A DNA stretch of 64,000 nt from Glycomyces sp040645615. GTDB taxonomy: Bacteria > Actinomycetota > Actinomycetes > Mycobacteriales > Micromonosporaceae. Numbering within the stretch: position 1 is the stretch's first letter; each line of letters begins with the position of its first letter. Below, piece after piece: positions 62,035 through 64,000 of this stretch. The notes beneath the pieces were generated by a model. The model did no database searches. It was not told where the DNA came from and was given only the letters and a program-made list of their open reading frames with translations. The stretch covers positions 124,001-188,000 of the forward strand of contig NZ_JBEYYO010000001.1 in NCBI RefSeq assembly GCF_040645615.1, in the 5' to 3' direction. The position numbers and the translations under genes are program-made.

Positions 62035-63441
62035 ACTCGTAGAGCGAAGATTGTTTGCACCATCGGACCGGCGACCGCCACGCCGGAGCGCATGGCCGGC
62101 CTTATCGACGCCGGCATGAACGTTGCCCGCATGAATTTCAGCCATGGCGCCCAAGCCGACCACGAGGCCGTCTATCAGATGGTCCGAGAGGCGGCCGAAG
62201 CCGCCGGGAAGCCCGTGGCGATCCTCGCCGACATGCAGGGCCCCAAGATCCGGCTGGGAACGTTCGTCAACGGCTCGGAGCAGTGGGACGCGGGCGACCG
62301 CATCAAGATCACCTCCGATGACGTCGAGGGCACCCACGACCGCGTGTCCTGCACCTACAAGAAGCTGCCCGCCGAGGTCAGCAAGGGCGACCGCCTCCTG
62401 GTCGACGACGGCAAGCTGGCGCTCGAAGTGCTCGGCGCCGACGACACCGACGTCGAGTGCCTCGTGGTCGAGGGCGGCCCGGTCTCGAACAACAAGGGCC
62501 TGTCGCTGCCGAACGTGAACATCTCCGTTCCGGCGCTGTCGGAGAAGGACGTCTCCGACATGAAGTTCGCGCTGAACCTGGGCGTGGACCTGATCGCGAT
62601 GTCGTTCGTGCGCACCCCCGACGACGTCCGCCTGGGCCACAAGGTGATGGACGAGGTCGGCGTGAGGCGCCCGATCATCGCCAAGGTCGAGAAGCCCGAG
62701 GCCGTCGCGCGCCTCGAAGAGGTCGTGCGCGCCTTCGACGGCGTCATGGTCGCCCGCGGCGACCTGGGCGTGGAGATGCCCCTCGACGAGGTGCCGATCG
62801 TCCAGAAGGAGATCGTGCGCCTGTGCCGCGAGAACGCCAAGCCGGTGATCGTGGCGACCCAGATGCTCGACTCGATGATCGAGAACGCCCGCCCGACCCG
62901 CGCCGAGGTCTCCGACGTGGCCAACGCCGTGCTCGACGGCACCGACGCCGTGATGCTCTCCGGTGAGACCTCGGTCGGCAAGTACCCGATCGGGACCGTG
63001 CGCACGATGGCCAAGATCGTGGCCACCACCGAAGAGGGCCCGATCCCGCTCGCGGAGCTCACCCACGACCCGCGCACCAAGTCCGGCGCGGTCACCCACG
63101 CCGCGGCCGAGATCGCCGACGCGATCGGCGCGAAGGCCCTCGTGGCGTTCACCCAGACCGGCGACACCGTCAAGCGTCTGGCCCGCCTCAAGCCGGACCA
63201 GCCGATCGTGGGCCTCACCCCGATCGAGAGCGTCCGCAACCAGATGGCGCTGTCGTGGGGCACCGACTCCTACCTCGTCGAGCACGTCGACCACACCGAC
63301 GACATGTTCAAGCTCGTCGACAAGACCATGCAGGACCACCACCTGGCCGCCCCCGGCGACCTCGTGGTCATCGTGGCCGGGACCCCGGCGGGCACGCCCG
63401 GCTCGACGAACACCGTCCGGGTCCACCGGATCGGCTCCTAA
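62032..63441 (+). CDS. pyk: Pyruvate kinase
   Basis: A 469-residue glycolytic enzyme converting phosphoenolpyruvate and ADP to pyruvate and ATP. It starts with the family string RRAKIVCTIGPAT and has NVARMNFSHG near 36 and MQGPKIRLG near 73. The active-site signature is IIAKVEKPEA (with K and E near 220), followed by MVARGDLGVEMP. A C-terminal regulatory domain covers about 350-469. GTG at 62032 is the start. The acyl-CoA thioesterase gene follows after 3 bp, a pairing also known in mycobacteria. Confidence 0.97.
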   Translation: MTRRAKIVCTIGPATATPERMAGLIDAGMNVARMNFSHGAQADHEAVYQMVREAAEAAGKPVAILADMQGPKIRLGTFVNGSEQWDAGDRIKITSDDVEGTHDRVSCTYKKLPAEVSKGDRLLVDDGKLALEVLGADDTDVECLVVEGGPVSNNKGLSLPNVNISVPALSEKDVSDMKFALNLGVDLIAMSFVRTPDDVRLGHKVMDEVGVRRPIIAKVEKPEAVARLEEVVRAFDGVMVARGDLGVEMPLDEVPIVQKEIVRLCRENAKPVIVATQMLDSMIENARPTRAEVSDVANAVLDGTDAVMLSGETSVGKYPIGTVRTMAKIVATTEEGPIPLAELTHDPRTKSGAVTHAAAEIADAIGAKALVAFTQTGDTVKRLARLKPDQPIVGLTPIESVRNQMALSWGTDSYLVEHVDHTDDMFKLVDKTMQDHHLAAPGDLVVIVAGTPAGTPGSTNTVRVHRIGS

Positions 63442-63444
63442 CCG

Positions 63445-64000
63445 ATGGCGGAAGTCCTCGTAGGCCAGGACGCCGTGGACTCGCTCCTGGGCGTCCTGGA
63501 CCTGGAGCGGATCGACACGGGCCTGTTCCGCGGGCCGCGTGCCGAGGTCGGCCTCCAGCGGGTCTTCGGCGGCCAGGTCGCCGGGCAGGCCCTCGTGGCG
63601 GCCGGCCGCACCGTGGCCGCCGACCGCAGGGTCCACTCCCTGCACGGCTACTTCGTGCGCCCCGGCGACTCGAAGAAGCCGATCCTGTACCAGGTGGAGG
63701 ACATCCGCGACGGCCGCTCGTTCTCGGTGCGGCGCGTCGTGGCCCTCCAGGGCGGGCAGACGATCTTCTTCATGTCGGCCTCGTTCCACACCGGCGAGCC
63801 GGGCCTGGAGCACGCCGACGCGGCCCCGGCCGACCTGCCCGACCCCGAGTCGATCCCGCCGCTGAGCAAGCAGCTGGAGGCGCACCCGGACCGGCTGGGC
63901 ATGTGGGCGCGGGTGCCGCGCCCGATCGACGTGCGCTACATCGGCGGCTCGGGCTTCTCGGCCTCGGGCGAGCGCCCGGCGCTGGAGCACCAGCGGGTGT
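63445..64000 (+). CDS. tesB: Acyl-CoA thioesterase II (TesB family), 3' end beyond window
   Basis: The first 185 residues of a double hot-dog thioesterase that hydrolyses acyl-CoA to fatty acid and CoA. Family strings are RVFGGQVAGQALVAAGRTV, HSLHGYFVRPGD and RDGRSFSVRRVVALQGGQTI. The catalytic Asp of TesB would lie in the second hot-dog domain, outside the window. ATG at 63445 is 3 bp after pyk, so the genes are likely co-transcribed. The conserved pyk-tesB neighbourhood supports the call. The frame is open to the last base. Confidence 0.93.
   Translation, partial: MAEVLVGQDAVDSLLGVLDLERIDTGLFRGPRAEVGLQRVFGGQVAGQALVAAGRTVAADRRVHSLHGYFVRPGDSKKPILYQVEDIRDGRSFSVRRVVALQGGQTIFFMSASFHTGEPGLEHADAAPADLPDPESIPPLSKQLEAHPDRLGMWARVPRPIDVRYIGGSGFSASGERPALEHQRV

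Overview
The window is a contiguous chromosomal segment of a high-GC Gram-positive bacterium, almost certainly an actinobacterium. Codon third positions are strongly G/C, GTG and TTG starts are common, and two gene orders are typical of Actinobacteria. One is thrS - HIT hydrolase - pgsA - acyltransferase - pimA, the phosphatidylinositol mannoside locus. The other is pdxS ... pdxT - yebC - ruvCAB - yajC - secD - secF ... rel - cyclophilin - hisS. A DtxR/IdeR-type iron box, an SSI-type protease inhibitor and an ECF41 sigma factor fit the same group. A Glycomyces/Micromonospora-like relative is a guess; no rRNA or tRNA gene is present to settle it.

Layout. 1-5407: an iron-siderophore ABC uptake system with two lipoprotein receptors, two FecCD permeases and one ATPase, carrying two iron boxes. 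5408-6709: a gene-poor stretch with a 72-bp tandem repeat. 6710-12727: an FAD monooxygenase divergent from a LuxR-type regulator, an OmpR-type two-component pair, an SDR and a small membrane protein. 13111-14837: a QueA-like enzyme coupled to an SDR. 14962-18612: a NarL-type two-component pair, a lipoprotein, and a membrane protein/winged-helix operon with a clear promoter and paired operators. 18650-21668: three NAD(P)H-dependent oxidoreductase-type genes. 21828-21914: a 28-residue, 10-cysteine metallothionein-like peptide with an excellent ribosome binding site. 22071-28761: thrS and the PIM locus, interrupted by a vapBC module. 28927-33244: pdxS, an SSI-family inhibitor, small unknown genes, pdxT and yebC. 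33302-33390: two type I-E-like CRISPR repeats around one 33-nt spacer. 33427-49323: an MFS exporter, ruvCAB, yajC-secDF, a CsbD-like protein, a second FAD monooxygenase, rel, a cyclophilin and hisS. 49332-50030: a four-unit repeat array of about 200 bp per unit, built on terminator hairpins. 50039-53475: an ECF41 sigma factor with two tandem NADH-dehydrogenase-like flavoproteins. 53508-55402: two paralogous Pro-rich membrane proteins. 55750-61723: gltBD. 61720-61886: a MITE-like palindrome touching the gltD stop. 62032-64000: pyk and the start of tesB.

Functionally most of the window is housekeeping: translation (thrS, hisS), PIM lipid synthesis, vitamin B6 (pdxST), Holliday junction processing, Sec export, the stringent response, glutamate synthesis and glycolysis. 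Small accessory modules sit in the gaps between these conserved blocks. The most interesting are the metallothionein-like microgene, the CRISPR remnant, the hairpin-repeat array downstream of hisS, the MITE at gltD and the Lys-P1 SSI inhibitor.
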